NCBI GenBank assembly: GCA_021772735.1 | Contig: JAJFLK010000465.1 | Coordinates: 1-23,832 of the forward strand | Source of the DNA: Candidatus Sumerlaeota bacterium | Lineage (GTDB): Bacteria; Sumerlaeota; Sumerlaeia; MVZB01; JAJFLK01 | Direction of reading: 5' to 3' | Length of the DNA stretch: 23,832 nt | Shown: one piece after another, positions 17,539 to 23,829 of the stretch | Position numbering within the stretch: position 1 is the stretch's first letter | Layout of the letters: each line of letters begins with the position of its first letter | The notes under the pieces: model-generated | Told to the model about the DNA's origin: nothing | The model's database searches: none | What the model saw: only the letters and a program-made list of their open reading frames with translations | Translations under genes and position numbers: made by a program

Positions 17539-17746
17539 GCAACGCCACGGATTCAAATTCGCGCGGAAAGGAGAAAGATTTCAATTTTTGAGATGACTCC
17601 GTCGCGCCGATGAGTATCTTGCAGGGGAGTCCGGGCGTCATTGCCCGACTGCCTTCCCCGCGAACGGACGCTCGTCAATTTTATTCTCGCTCCCGGCGTG
17701 TAATAAACTCCTGTCCGATTCCATCCCCCTGTTGAGCCGTTTCTTC
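17539..17746 (+). other. 208-nt gap before the lasso-type locus, with a strong hairpin
   Basis: The gap contains an extended imperfect hairpin: GGGGAGTC at 17624-17631 and GGGC at 17633-17636 pair with GCCC at 17643-17646, GACT and TCCCC at 17655-17659, around the loop GTCATT. No T-run follows directly; AATTTTATT comes about 20 nt later (17678-17686). It may end copA transcription or be part of the leader of the next gene. TAATAA at 17701-17706, preceded by TG, is a weak -10 candidate for the B1 gene. Confidence 0.3.
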
Positions 17747-18043
17747 ATGTCTGACATCAGCGATACGACCATTATCCGCGCCGCGCGCCATCAGGTGTCC
17801 GGAAAGATTTCTGAAGAATCCGTGATACTTGACCTTGACGCGGGAATCTACTACGGAGTAAATTCATTGGGTAGTAGAATCTGGGAACTTGTCCAGGAGC
17901 CTTGCGCTGTTGGCCAGATTGTGGAGGCCTTGCTGGCGGACTTCGAAGTGGAGCCCAGGTGTTGCCTGAATGATTTGTTGGAGTTCCTGGCAGATATGGA
18001 GTCGCGCGGATTGATCGAGGTGGATGACGAAGCTTCCTCGTAA
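17747..18043 (+). CDS. PqqD-family peptide-recognition protein (lasso B1, RiPP recognition element)
   Basis: The 98-residue product has the PqqD/RRE pattern: an N-terminal beta hairpin (GKISEESVILDLDAGIYYGV), the signature 'LNSLGSRIW'-like turn (VNSLGSRIWELV), and C-terminal helices ending in a helix-plus-strand LEFLADMESRGLIEV. RRE proteins bind the leader of a RiPP precursor and deliver it to the peptidase or modifying enzymes. The precursor begins 128 nt downstream and a B2 peptidase follows, so this is the lasso-type B1 subunit. I chose ATG 17747; a TTG at 17732 would add five residues. No strong ribosome site precedes either. Related PqqD proteins also occur in HprK-related kinase systems, a combination that is present here too. 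Confidence 0.85.
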   Translation: MSDISDTTIIRAARHQVSGKISEESVILDLDAGIYYGVNSLGSRIWELVQEPCAVGQIVEALLADFEVEPRCCLNDLLEFLADMESRGLIEVDDEASS

Positions 18044-18171
18044 GGTTTGCGCGGCGGAAGTGCAAAATCCGGATATTATGCATCAGGACGATATTTGAGT
18101 CCGGATCTTGCTGACTAACATAGGCCTTACGGGGAACGGCGAGCAAAGGCACCCCGAAGGAGGGAATTATC

Positions 18172-18351
18172 GTGAACATGAACGCGTCAGAAACAAAAAC
18201 GGAGGCGGGGAAGCGTCCATATGAGGCTCCCAAGCTGATCACACACGGCTCGGTCGAGAAGCTGACAATGGCTTCGGGCGATCCCGTTGCCGATTGGTTT
18301 TTCGGCACACCGGGCAACGAGACGGCCATCGATGAAGGCGCATACAGCTAA
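18172..18351 (+). CDS. Lasso-peptide-type RiPP precursor (59 aa)
   Basis: This small gene encodes 59 residues. The GTG start at 18172 has an excellent ribosome site (GAAGGAGGG, 18156-18164) 7 nt upstream; the ATG at 18178 would be 13 nt away. The leader contains the lasso motif Y17-x-x-P20-x-L22 (PYEAPKLITHGS), followed by G26 and L31-T32. The Thr two residues before the cut site predicts cleavage after Met33. The predicted core is residues 34-59 (26 aa), beginning A-S-G-D-P-V-A-D, so the N-terminal Ala could be joined to the Asp8 side chain as an 8-residue ring. The tail is acidic and ends EGAYS. That resembles the paeninodin group, where the C-terminal Ser is phosphorylated by an HPr-kinase-like enzyme, and such a gene lies downstream. 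The 'TM|A' leader end also recalls paeninodin. The maturation route is inferred. Confidence 0.85.
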   Translation: MNMNASETKTEAGKRPYEAPKLITHGSVEKLTMASGDPVADWFFGTPGNETAIDEGAYS

Positions 18352-18382
18352 GCCTCGTTGAATCAGTTCTCTGAAAATTTTT

Positions 18383-18417
18383 GGCAGTCCGCCTCCGGGT
18401 GGACTGCCTTTTATTTT
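18383..18417 (+). terminator. Rho-independent terminator after the RiPP precursor
   Basis: An 11-bp stem, GGCAGTCCGCC (18383-18393) with GGTGGACTGCC (18398-18408), contains one G-U pair, closes on a TCCG tetraloop and is followed by TTTTATTTT (18409-18417). It lies 31 nt after the precursor stop. It would give a short, abundant precursor transcript and reduce read-through to the maturation genes. Confidence 0.92.
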
Positions 18418-18862
18418 GCCCTGCCAGGGTTCGATCCTTTCGCTCCCATTCCGGGCTCTACGGCCGATCGAACGGGACTTGCCTGACGATCAAAGGCCGG
18501 GCCTCGTGCCGCTTCCCTCACGGCACCCAGTCCACGCACGATTCATCTCGCGTGCGCTCCGCCCTTTTCTTCTGCCGCATGTGCAAATAATTTCATCTTC
18601 GGTGTGTGATGGCCTGCATTGTCGCATAAATGTTACCCGCCCGGCCGCCGTTTCGGCTCGTAGGAGGATCGTCTGGTCCGGGTCAGCCGCTCCCCTGCCT
18701 GACTGGTCTCACCCGAGTTGAGCGGCAAGATGCGTCGTTCTCGACCGGGTCGAGATGCGATATCAATCGTTGATCTTCCCAGGGCGGTCTCTGGCATCGG
18801 ATTTGCCTTGGAATATTGCGACTCAAGGGCGCATGCTTGACGAGATTCTAGGATCCAAGACC
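18418..18862 (+). other. 445-nt stretch without a recognisable gene between precursor terminator and B2
   Basis: I see no conserved protein in any frame of this stretch. It contains two small hairpins: GTGCCG/CGGCAC (18506-18511 with 18521-18526) and TCTCGAC/GTCGAGA (18739-18745 with 18749-18755). An isolated ribosome-site-like TAGGAGG at 18660-18666 has no ATG, GTG or TTG at the right distance. The gap must hold whatever promoter drives the B2-kinase-nucleotidyltransferase genes, but I cannot pick one with confidence. In many lasso clusters the cyclase gene sits between precursor and peptidase, so this could be the scar of a lost cyclase; no remnant is recognisable to me. Confidence 0.4.
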
Positions 18863-19303
18863 ATGACCAAATATGAAAAGTTCTCTTCGCTCTCGGCTGC
18901 GGACCGGTTGCTTTTGATTCGGGCCGTCGTCCTTTTGATACTCATCCGCCTCTCGCTGTCAATCTTCAGCTTCCGGCGAGTCCAAAGCCTCGTCGCGCGG
19001 CTGATGCGATCCCACGGCCGGGCCCGAAGATTTCCGCCCGTCGACCGCATTACCTGGGCCGTTCGTGCGATCGGTCGTCACTCGCCCATCAGTTTCACAT
19101 GCCTGCCGCGCGCGCTTGCGACCAAGATCTTGCTCAGCCGCGCGGGCCACGATTCGACTCTTCAAGTCGGTGTCACACGCGATGACGCGGGCAGGCTCGA
19201 AGCTCACGCCTGGGTCGAAGCCGCCGGAGAAGTCATTGTCGGCCGAATCCCGAGCCTCGGGCGCTTCACTCCCCTGGCCCGGCTCGAAGAGCGCATGCTC
19301 TGA
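18863..19303 (+). CDS. Lasso peptide biosynthesis B2 protein (transglutaminase-like leader peptidase)
   Basis: B2 proteins are cysteine proteases that remove the leader from a precursor held by the B1 partner. The 146-residue product starts with a family-typical helical, hydrophobic segment (LSAADRLLLIRAVVLLILIR). The nucleophile region is SFTCLPRALATKILLSRAGH, with the catalytic Cys in TCLPRAL. LEAHAWVEAAGEVIVG carries the catalytic His. In McjB the third residue is an Asp about 12 positions after the His; here that stretch reads G-R-I-P with no Asp, so the triad may be incomplete or use another residue. ATG 18863 is chosen because AGGA lies 9 nt upstream and the length fits the family; upstream in-frame ATGs at 18755 and 18833 exist. 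The function is inferred from its position after a B1-precursor pair. Confidence 0.85.
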   Translation: MTKYEKFSSLSAADRLLLIRAVVLLILIRLSLSIFSFRRVQSLVARLMRSHGRARRFPPVDRITWAVRAIGRHSPISFTCLPRALATKILLSRAGHDSTLQVGVTRDDAGRLEAHAWVEAAGEVIVGRIPSLGRFTPLARLEERML

Positions 19304-19366
19304 TCACAGCCCTCGGGTCTGATTCGAGAGACTTCATCCTCACCCGCCCCGGAGCCCCGTGCCCCC

Positions 19367-20272
19367 ATGCTCGTGTATCGCTGCTACGATTTGACGCTCG
19401 GCTGCCCGGTCCCATTACGCGAGCTTGCCGAGGCGGACGACGCCCGCCCCGATATCACCGTCCGGATCGAGCCCGGGCGTCTTGTGAACCGGGCGGCGAT
19501 CGAGCATTCCGAAGCCTGCATCGGCGCCGGCGACGGGGAAGTTACGCTCTGCTTCAAGAAGGTCGGGATTTTCAGGATTCGCAACGGCACCGAGATCGTC
19601 GTCGAGCCGTTGCCCGAACGCGACGATCGAGCCATAGCGTTAATCGTGATCGGCCCCTCGTTGGGGATCGCTTTGCATCAGCGCGGCCATTGCGCGTTTC
19701 ACGCCGCAGCGGCTTCGATCGGCGGCCGGGTCGCCGCGTTCCCCGGGCATAAAGGCGTCGGCAAATCCACGGTGGTGGCCTCGCTGCTCGAACGCGGCCA
19801 TTCGATGGTCTGCGATGATATTGTAGCGCTGGCCAAAGGAGAGGCGTGGCCCGGCGTCCTGCCCGGATTCGCGCAGCTCAAGCTCATGCCGGAGTCTGTC
19901 GCTTCGCTTGGCGTTGACGCCGAGGCCCTCGCGCCGATCCACGATGGCTCGCGCAAGCGGGCGATGCCTCTCGGCAAGGGCATGGCCGCCACGCCCGGCC
20001 CGCTCGCCGCAGTTTATCTGCCCACACCTGGAGAGGACATATCAATTGAACCGTTGGCCGCGGGCCACGCAATGTTCGAGCTGATCGCTCATTGGTATGG
20101 TTCGCGGTATGGTTCAAAGGTCGTCCGGGAACTCGGCCAGAAGCGTCAGTTCGAGGAATGTATGAAGATCGCCCGCGAGATTCCCATATTTCGATTGCGC
20201 CGCCCCCGTTCGCTCGATCGGCTCGATGAAGTCGCCGCCCGCGTCGAGGAGCACTTCGCCAATGTGCCCTGA
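19367..20272 (+). CDS. HPr-kinase-like protein, predicted lasso-peptide C-terminal Ser kinase
   Basis: The 301-residue protein has the fold pattern of the HprK C-terminal kinase domain: a P-loop at about 127-135 (GHKGVGKST, Lys133), preceded by FHAAAASIGGRVAAFPG, and the acidic pair Asp150-Asp151 in GHSMVCDDIVAL, equivalent to the HprK 'VADD' site. An N-terminal beta-rich part of about 110 residues replaces the HprK N-domain. HprK-related proteins in paeninodin-type clusters phosphorylate the C-terminal Ser of the lasso precursor, and the precursor here ends in Ser. No HPr or PTS gene is near, which argues against a sugar-control role. ATG 19367 has GGAG 12 nt upstream, a long spacing. It lies 63 nt after B2, and its last 11 nt overlap the next gene. 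It could instead be the kinase of the TIGRFAM 'HPr-rel-A' type, whose substrate is unknown to me. Confidence 0.82.
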   Translation: MLVYRCYDLTLGCPVPLRELAEADDARPDITVRIEPGRLVNRAAIEHSEACIGAGDGEVTLCFKKVGIFRIRNGTEIVVEPLPERDDRAIALIVIGPSLGIALHQRGHCAFHAAAASIGGRVAAFPGHKGVGKSTVVASLLERGHSMVCDDIVALAKGEAWPGVLPGFAQLKLMPESVASLGVDAEALAPIHDGSRKRAMPLGKGMAATPGPLAAVYLPTPGEDISIEPLAAGHAMFELIAHWYGSRYGSKVVRELGQKRQFEECMKIAREIPIFRLRRPRSLDRLDEVAARVEEHFANVP

Positions 20273-21488
20273 CGAGCAGACGCCTGAAACTTCGGACGCC
20301 GAGGCGCAAGTCCTGCTCTGCCTGACCCGCGTCGGCGATCAGAACGAACGAGGCCCGAGCCTGCGCCGTATCATCGAGAGCGGTGTCGATTGGGATGAGC
20401 TGCTGAATTTGGCCCATGCGGCGCGACTCCAGGTTCAGCTCCACGACCGGCTGCGGGCCGAGTGCCCCGATCTTGTCCCCTCTGAAGTAAGTGACCGGCT
20501 CGAACCTATCGCGAATCAGCGCAAGCTATTCGCCATGCACCTGACCGGAGAGCTGGCCAAGCTGCTCGAGGATTGCCGCGCCGAGGGGGTCGAGGTCATT
20601 CCGTATAAGGGTCCTATCCTGGCCGCGCGGCTCTACGGCGATCCGACGGCCCGGCACTTCGCCGATCTGGATGTGATCGTAAGCCTCGCTGATGTCGCCC
20701 GAATCAAAGCCGTCCTTGAAGCGCGGGGCTATCTTCCGCTCCATCCGATGAGCGCCAAGCAGGAGCTCGCGCACATGCGGCGCGATTGCGAGCTTGCCAT
20801 GCGGCGCGCGCGCGACGGTGCGGTCGTCGAAATCCACTGGGACGTCATGCCACGATTCCTGGGCCGCTCTGACGTCGATCTGATCTGGGAATGGACAATT
20901 GAAAGTGAACTCGCCGGACGGCCCGCGCTTGACCTGCGCGGCGAAATGCTCCTTCTCGTCCTTGCCGTCCATGGCGGGTTCAAGCACGAGTGGACCCGCC
21001 TGAAATGGCTGGCCGATATCGCCCGGCTGATCGAGCGCGAGCCAAATCTGGACTACGGAGCGCTTGGGACGCTTGCTCGAAGCGAGGCGCACGAACAGAC
21101 CGTTGGGCTTGGCCTTTATCTGGCCCGCGCCCTGCTCGACGCGCCCGTACCCGACGCGATCTTCGATCCGCTTTGCCGCGATGATAGAATCCTCGCCATG
21201 GCCGCGCTTACTCGCGGGCGAATGTTCAGGGCTGATTTTGGCCTGCCGGGATTCTCCGAGTGGCATGGCACGCTCCAACGCGATTTCACCAGCCACGGCG
21301 AATCGGCGCGTCTGGCGCAAAGCCGAACGGCCGCGCGCCGCGCCTACGTGCGCGCCGTCGTGCGCCCGGGCTGGAACGACCTTGTCTCGGTGCCGCTTCC
21401 AAAGGCCCTGCGCTCTCTTCATTACGCGATCCGCCCTCTGCGGCTACTCGTCCAGCATGGCGTTGGCCTTTTCACGCGACTTCGATAG
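20262..21488 (+). CDS. Nucleotidyltransferase family protein (NTP_transf_5-like), RiPP tailoring candidate
   Basis: The 408-residue product starts at ATG 20262, inside the end of the kinase gene, with GAGGAG 10 nt upstream (20246-20251). The nucleotidyltransferase signature is clear: IPYKGPILAARLYGDP (Lys116), then RHFADLDVIVSL, with Asp135 and Asp137 as likely metal ligands. The C-terminal half is helical, with an Arg-rich end. NTP_transf_5 proteins are recurrent neighbours of B1, B2 and HprK-like kinases in lasso clusters. In the pseudomycoidin cluster, as I recall, the equivalent protein further modifies the phosphorylated peptide. Here the overlap with the kinase gene suggests sequential action on the phosphorylated C-terminal Ser. 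The transferred group cannot be read from the sequence. Confidence 0.8.
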   Translation: MCPDEQTPETSDAEAQVLLCLTRVGDQNERGPSLRRIIESGVDWDELLNLAHAARLQVQLHDRLRAECPDLVPSEVSDRLEPIANQRKLFAMHLTGELAKLLEDCRAEGVEVIPYKGPILAARLYGDPTARHFADLDVIVSLADVARIKAVLEARGYLPLHPMSAKQELAHMRRDCELAMRRARDGAVVEIHWDVMPRFLGRSDVDLIWEWTIESELAGRPALDLRGEMLLLVLAVHGGFKHEWTRLKWLADIARLIEREPNLDYGALGTLARSEAHEQTVGLGLYLARALLDAPVPDAIFDPLCRDDRILAMAALTRGRMFRADFGLPGFSEWHGTLQRDFTSHGESARLAQSRTAARRAYVRAVVRPGWNDLVSVPLPKALRSLHYAIRPLRLLVQHGVGLFTRLR

Positions 21489-21507
21489 CGCGTCCGCGTC
21501 GCGATGC

Positions 21508-21538
21508 TTGATGACTCACTGGCATGGCGTGTTAGAAT
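21508..21538 (+). promoter_or_regulatory. Sigma70-like promoter with extended -10 before the thioredoxin/UGSC unit
   Basis: TTGATG (21508-21513) is followed 19 nt later by TAGAAT (21533-21538), which differs from TATAAT at one base. A TG lies at 21530-21531, the extended -10 position. The site is in the 137-nt gap between the nucleotidyltransferase stop and the next gene, so the two-gene redox unit probably has its own transcript. Spacing is longer than the ideal 17 nt, which the extended -10 may offset. Confidence 0.42.
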
Positions 21539-21625
21539 CACGGCCTTGATCCGATTCGATGAGTGACGCGATCTGATCCGCAGACGCCGATGTGTCTGCA
21601 ATGCGACCGCCGAGGGAGAACCGTC

Positions 21626-23257
21626 ATGGCTGAAGTCCGCGCTGAGGCACGTCCGTTTAGCCTCAGAACTGTCACCGGAGCGCAGATCGACGTGAGTCCT
21701 GCTTCGGGCGGGACCGGGGCATCGAGCGCGGCGGGCGCACCGGTAAAGCTGCTGGTGTTCTTCACGACCGATTGCCCGACCTGCCAGCTGACCCTGCCTT
21801 ATCTGGATAGGCTCTACTCTGCGCTCGGCGGATCAGCGCAGGTGGTTGCGATCTCGCAGGACCCACCTGCCGCGACCGAACGATTTGTCCGGATGCTGGA
21901 TCTTGCGCTACCCGTGCTGCTCGACTCCGAGCTTGAGGTCACGCGTCAATACGATCCCCAAGCCGTGCCGACACTCATCGTCCTGGACCATGACCTCAAC
22001 GTCGTCCGATCTGAAGTGGGTTTCTCCAAACAGGCGATTAACGAGATCGCCGAAGCGATGGCGAGCGCGGCGGGGCTTGAGGCCGCGGTCATTGCCCCCG
22101 AGCGCGACGGAGCGCCGGCCGCCAAGCCCGGCTGCGGATCGCGTCACCTCGAAGAAGGCCTGGCCGCGGGCGAGCTGCCCGCAAGCGATGCGGTGTACGT
22201 CAAACGCGGCCCGCGTGCGAGCCGCGTCGAGGTTCCGGCCGGCCATGACATCGATGACTTCTGCGCGGCGCAGGGGTTCGGCGATTTCCTGCCGGTCGTC
22301 CCGCCGACAGCGAAGCGAGTCGATGCAATGCTCGCCGCCACAGACCTTCCTCCCGAAGAAGTCATCGCGCTTCTCCCGCCCAATTACGGCATGGCGACCG
22401 TGGAGAAGATCGCGGCCAATGCCGTCATGGCCGGCTGTGAGCCGAAGATGATGCGCGTTCTGATCCCGCTGATACGCGCCGCGGCGGACGAGAAATTCAA
22501 CATGCATGGCGCGCAGGCGACGACACACTTCGCCGCGCCCCTGATCCTGATGAACGGTCCGGTCGCCGCCGAACTGGGCTTCCACGGAGGGCGCAACCTG
22601 TTCGGCAACGTCGCACGGGCGAACACAACCGTTGGCCGCGCGCTGCAATTGATCCTGGCCAACATCGGCGGCGCGCGTTCAGACGGCATCGATATGTCCA
22701 CGCTCGGCAACCCGGGCAAGTTCAGCTCCTGCATCGCCGAGAATGAGGCAGAGAGTCCCTGGGAGCCGTTCCGCGTTACCGAAGGTTTCGCCCCGGAGCA
22801 AAGCACGCTGACGCTCTACGCCTGCGAGCCGCCGGTCGGGGTATCCGAGCACATGACGCGCGATCCCGAACGCGTGATGCGTGCGCTGTGCCACGCTCTG
22901 GAAGGCGTCTGGACTTATACCGCGTGTATTGGTTTCGAAGCGCTGGTCGTCATCGGCCCGGAGCACGCAAAGACACTTGCGGCGGGCGGGCTCTCCAAGG
23001 GCGATGTCCGCAAGTTTCTTTTTGAGAATTCCGGAGTGGGTATGGACGCCATGGCCGAGGGCGTCGAAGGCTCGAAATTCAAGATGCTTTATCCGAAAAT
23101 CACGATCGACGGCGAAGAGCGCTTCCAGAAATTTCGCAGTGAGCAAAGCATCCGGATCATCGTCGCCGGCGGGACGGCGGGCAAGTTCTCGGCCGTGCTC
23201 GGAAGCTGGGTCACGGGACCCATGGGCAGCCAGCTCGTGACGTATCCGATTGAGTGA
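21626..23257 (+). CDS. Thioredoxin-like domain fused to a Cys-containing domain of unknown function, UGSC-selenoprotein partner
   Basis: The ATG at 21626 is chosen for its ribosome site (GGGAG, 21614-21618, 7 nt upstream); an in-frame start at 21563 would add 21 residues. Of 543 residues, the first 160 or so form a TlpA/thioredoxin-like domain: LLVFFTTDCPTCQLTLPYL carries the redox pair Cys50-x-x-Cys53, and QAVPTLIVLD is the cis-Pro strand. A PGCG segment marks the linker. From about 190 on is a large domain with FGDFLPVVPPTAKRV, ATVEKIAANAVMAGCEPKMM, NGPVAAELGFHGG, ANTTVGRALQLILANIGGA and GNPGKFSSCIAENEAESPW, with several conserved-looking Cys. I recognise this pattern from uncharacterised proteins but know no reaction for it. 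No signal peptide is visible. The gene is 41 nt upstream of the selenoprotein, so a joint thiol/selenol redox role is likely but unproven. Confidence 0.75.
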   Translation: MAEVRAEARPFSLRTVTGAQIDVSPASGGTGASSAAGAPVKLLVFFTTDCPTCQLTLPYLDRLYSALGGSAQVVAISQDPPAATERFVRMLDLALPVLLDSELEVTRQYDPQAVPTLIVLDHDLNVVRSEVGFSKQAINEIAEAMASAAGLEAAVIAPERDGAPAAKPGCGSRHLEEGLAAGELPASDAVYVKRGPRASRVEVPAGHDIDDFCAAQGFGDFLPVVPPTAKRVDAMLAATDLPPEEVIALLPPNYGMATVEKIAANAVMAGCEPKMMRVLIPLIRAAADEKFNMHGAQATTHFAAPLILMNGPVAAELGFHGGRNLFGNVARANTTVGRALQLILANIGGARSDGIDMSTLGNPGKFSSCIAENEAESPWEPFRVTEGFAPEQSTLTLYACEPPVGVSEHMTRDPERVMRALCHALEGVWTYTACIGFEALVVIGPEHAKTLAAGGLSKGDVRKFLFENSGVGMDAMAEGVEGSKFKMLYPKITIDGEERFQKFRSEQSIRIIVAGGTAGKFSAVLGSWVTGPMGSQLVTYPIE

Positions 23258-23298
23258 TGGGACGCAATCCGAAGAACCATCATCAAGGGAGAACGTAA

Positions 23299-23829
23299 AT
23301 GGAAACGACGCTCGTCAACCCGCTGGATGAAACGCCCCGGCCCGAGGCCAAGGCGGCCGCGCGGCTCGATAGTGTCCGCGGCAAAGTCATCGGCCTGCTC
23401 GATATCAGCAAGGGCGGCGGCAAGGATTTCCTCGATCGGCTTGAGAAGCTTTTGCTCGAAGAGCATGGCGCCGCCAAGGTCGAGCGATTCTCCAAGCCGA
23501 CGTTCACCAAGCCCGCTCCGGATCACATCATCGACCGCATCATGCGCGCGCAGGTCCAGGGCGTGATCGAAGCCCTGGCCGATTGAGGCTCGTGCACGAC
23601 GTGCAGTATGCACGATACGATCCGACTTGAAAATATGGGCATCCCGTCGGTGGCCGTCGCGACTGATGAATTCCGGAACGCCGCGCGCGTTCAGGCCGCG
23701 AATCTCGGCCGCGCCGATCTCGAAGCCATCTATGTCGCGCATCCGATTCAGGATCAGACGAAAGAAGAAATTGAAGCTCGGGCCGACGCCGTCCACGCCG
23801 AGCTGGTCGCGCGGCTCACGGTGAGCTAA
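23299..23829 (+). CDS. UGSC-family selenoprotein with in-frame TGA read as selenocysteine
   Basis: Read straight through, the frame is 176 residues, with a TGA at 23584-23586 as codon 96. A stop-based reading splits it into a 95-residue frame and a second frame starting at an internal ATG (23608). The TGA is followed by GGC TCG TGC, giving U-G-S-C, the motif that names this family, and then TTCSMHD. The flanks on both sides fit one protein: VRGKVIGLLDISKGGGKDFL and VIEALAD before it, ENMGIPSVAVATDEF and VAHPIQDQTKEE after it. AAGGGAG lies 7 nt before the ATG (23285-23291). A SECIS-like hairpin follows the TGA. Family members with Cys in place of Sec exist, which supports a redox role for this position. 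The biochemical function is not known to me. The partner is the thioredoxin-fusion gene just upstream. Confidence 0.9.
23597..23619 (+). promoter_or_regulatory. Bacterial SECIS element for the UGSC selenoprotein
   Basis: Directly downstream of the TGA, CGTGCA (23600-23605) and TGCACG (23609-23614) form a perfect 6-bp stem closed by the triloop GTA (23606-23608). CG/CG pairs below (23597-23598 with 23618-23619) follow an A/ATA internal loop. The loop starts 19 nt after the TGA and its first base is G. Published bSECIS rules ask for a short apical loop with G in its first two positions, 16-37 nt from the UGA, and all are met. A competing 7-bp pairing (TCGTGCA 23590-23596 with 23609-23615) is possible. 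Confidence 0.75.

Noticed and set aside
17772..18329. - strand frame of 185 codons spanning the B1 gene and the precursor
   Set aside because: The + strand carries two genes with clear family motifs and a strong ribosome site here, and the antisense translation resembles nothing I know.
18381..18721. Two short + strand frames in the gap after the precursor terminator
   Set aside because: They begin inside the terminator hairpin or its T-tract, have no ribosome site, and their Arg/Ser/Cys-rich composition is typical of non-coding sequence read in frame.
19367..20272. True HPr kinase/phosphorylase controlling sugar use, linked to the glucan genes
   Set aside because: The N-terminal half does not look like the HprK N-domain, no ptsH-like or PTS gene is nearby, and the direct neighbours are B1, B2 and a nucleotidyltransferase of the lasso type.
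23608..23829. Independent 73-codon gene starting at ATG 23608
   Set aside because: It is in phase with the upstream frame across a single TGA, lacks a ribosome site, and starts within the SECIS-like hairpin. It is the C-terminal part of the selenoprotein.
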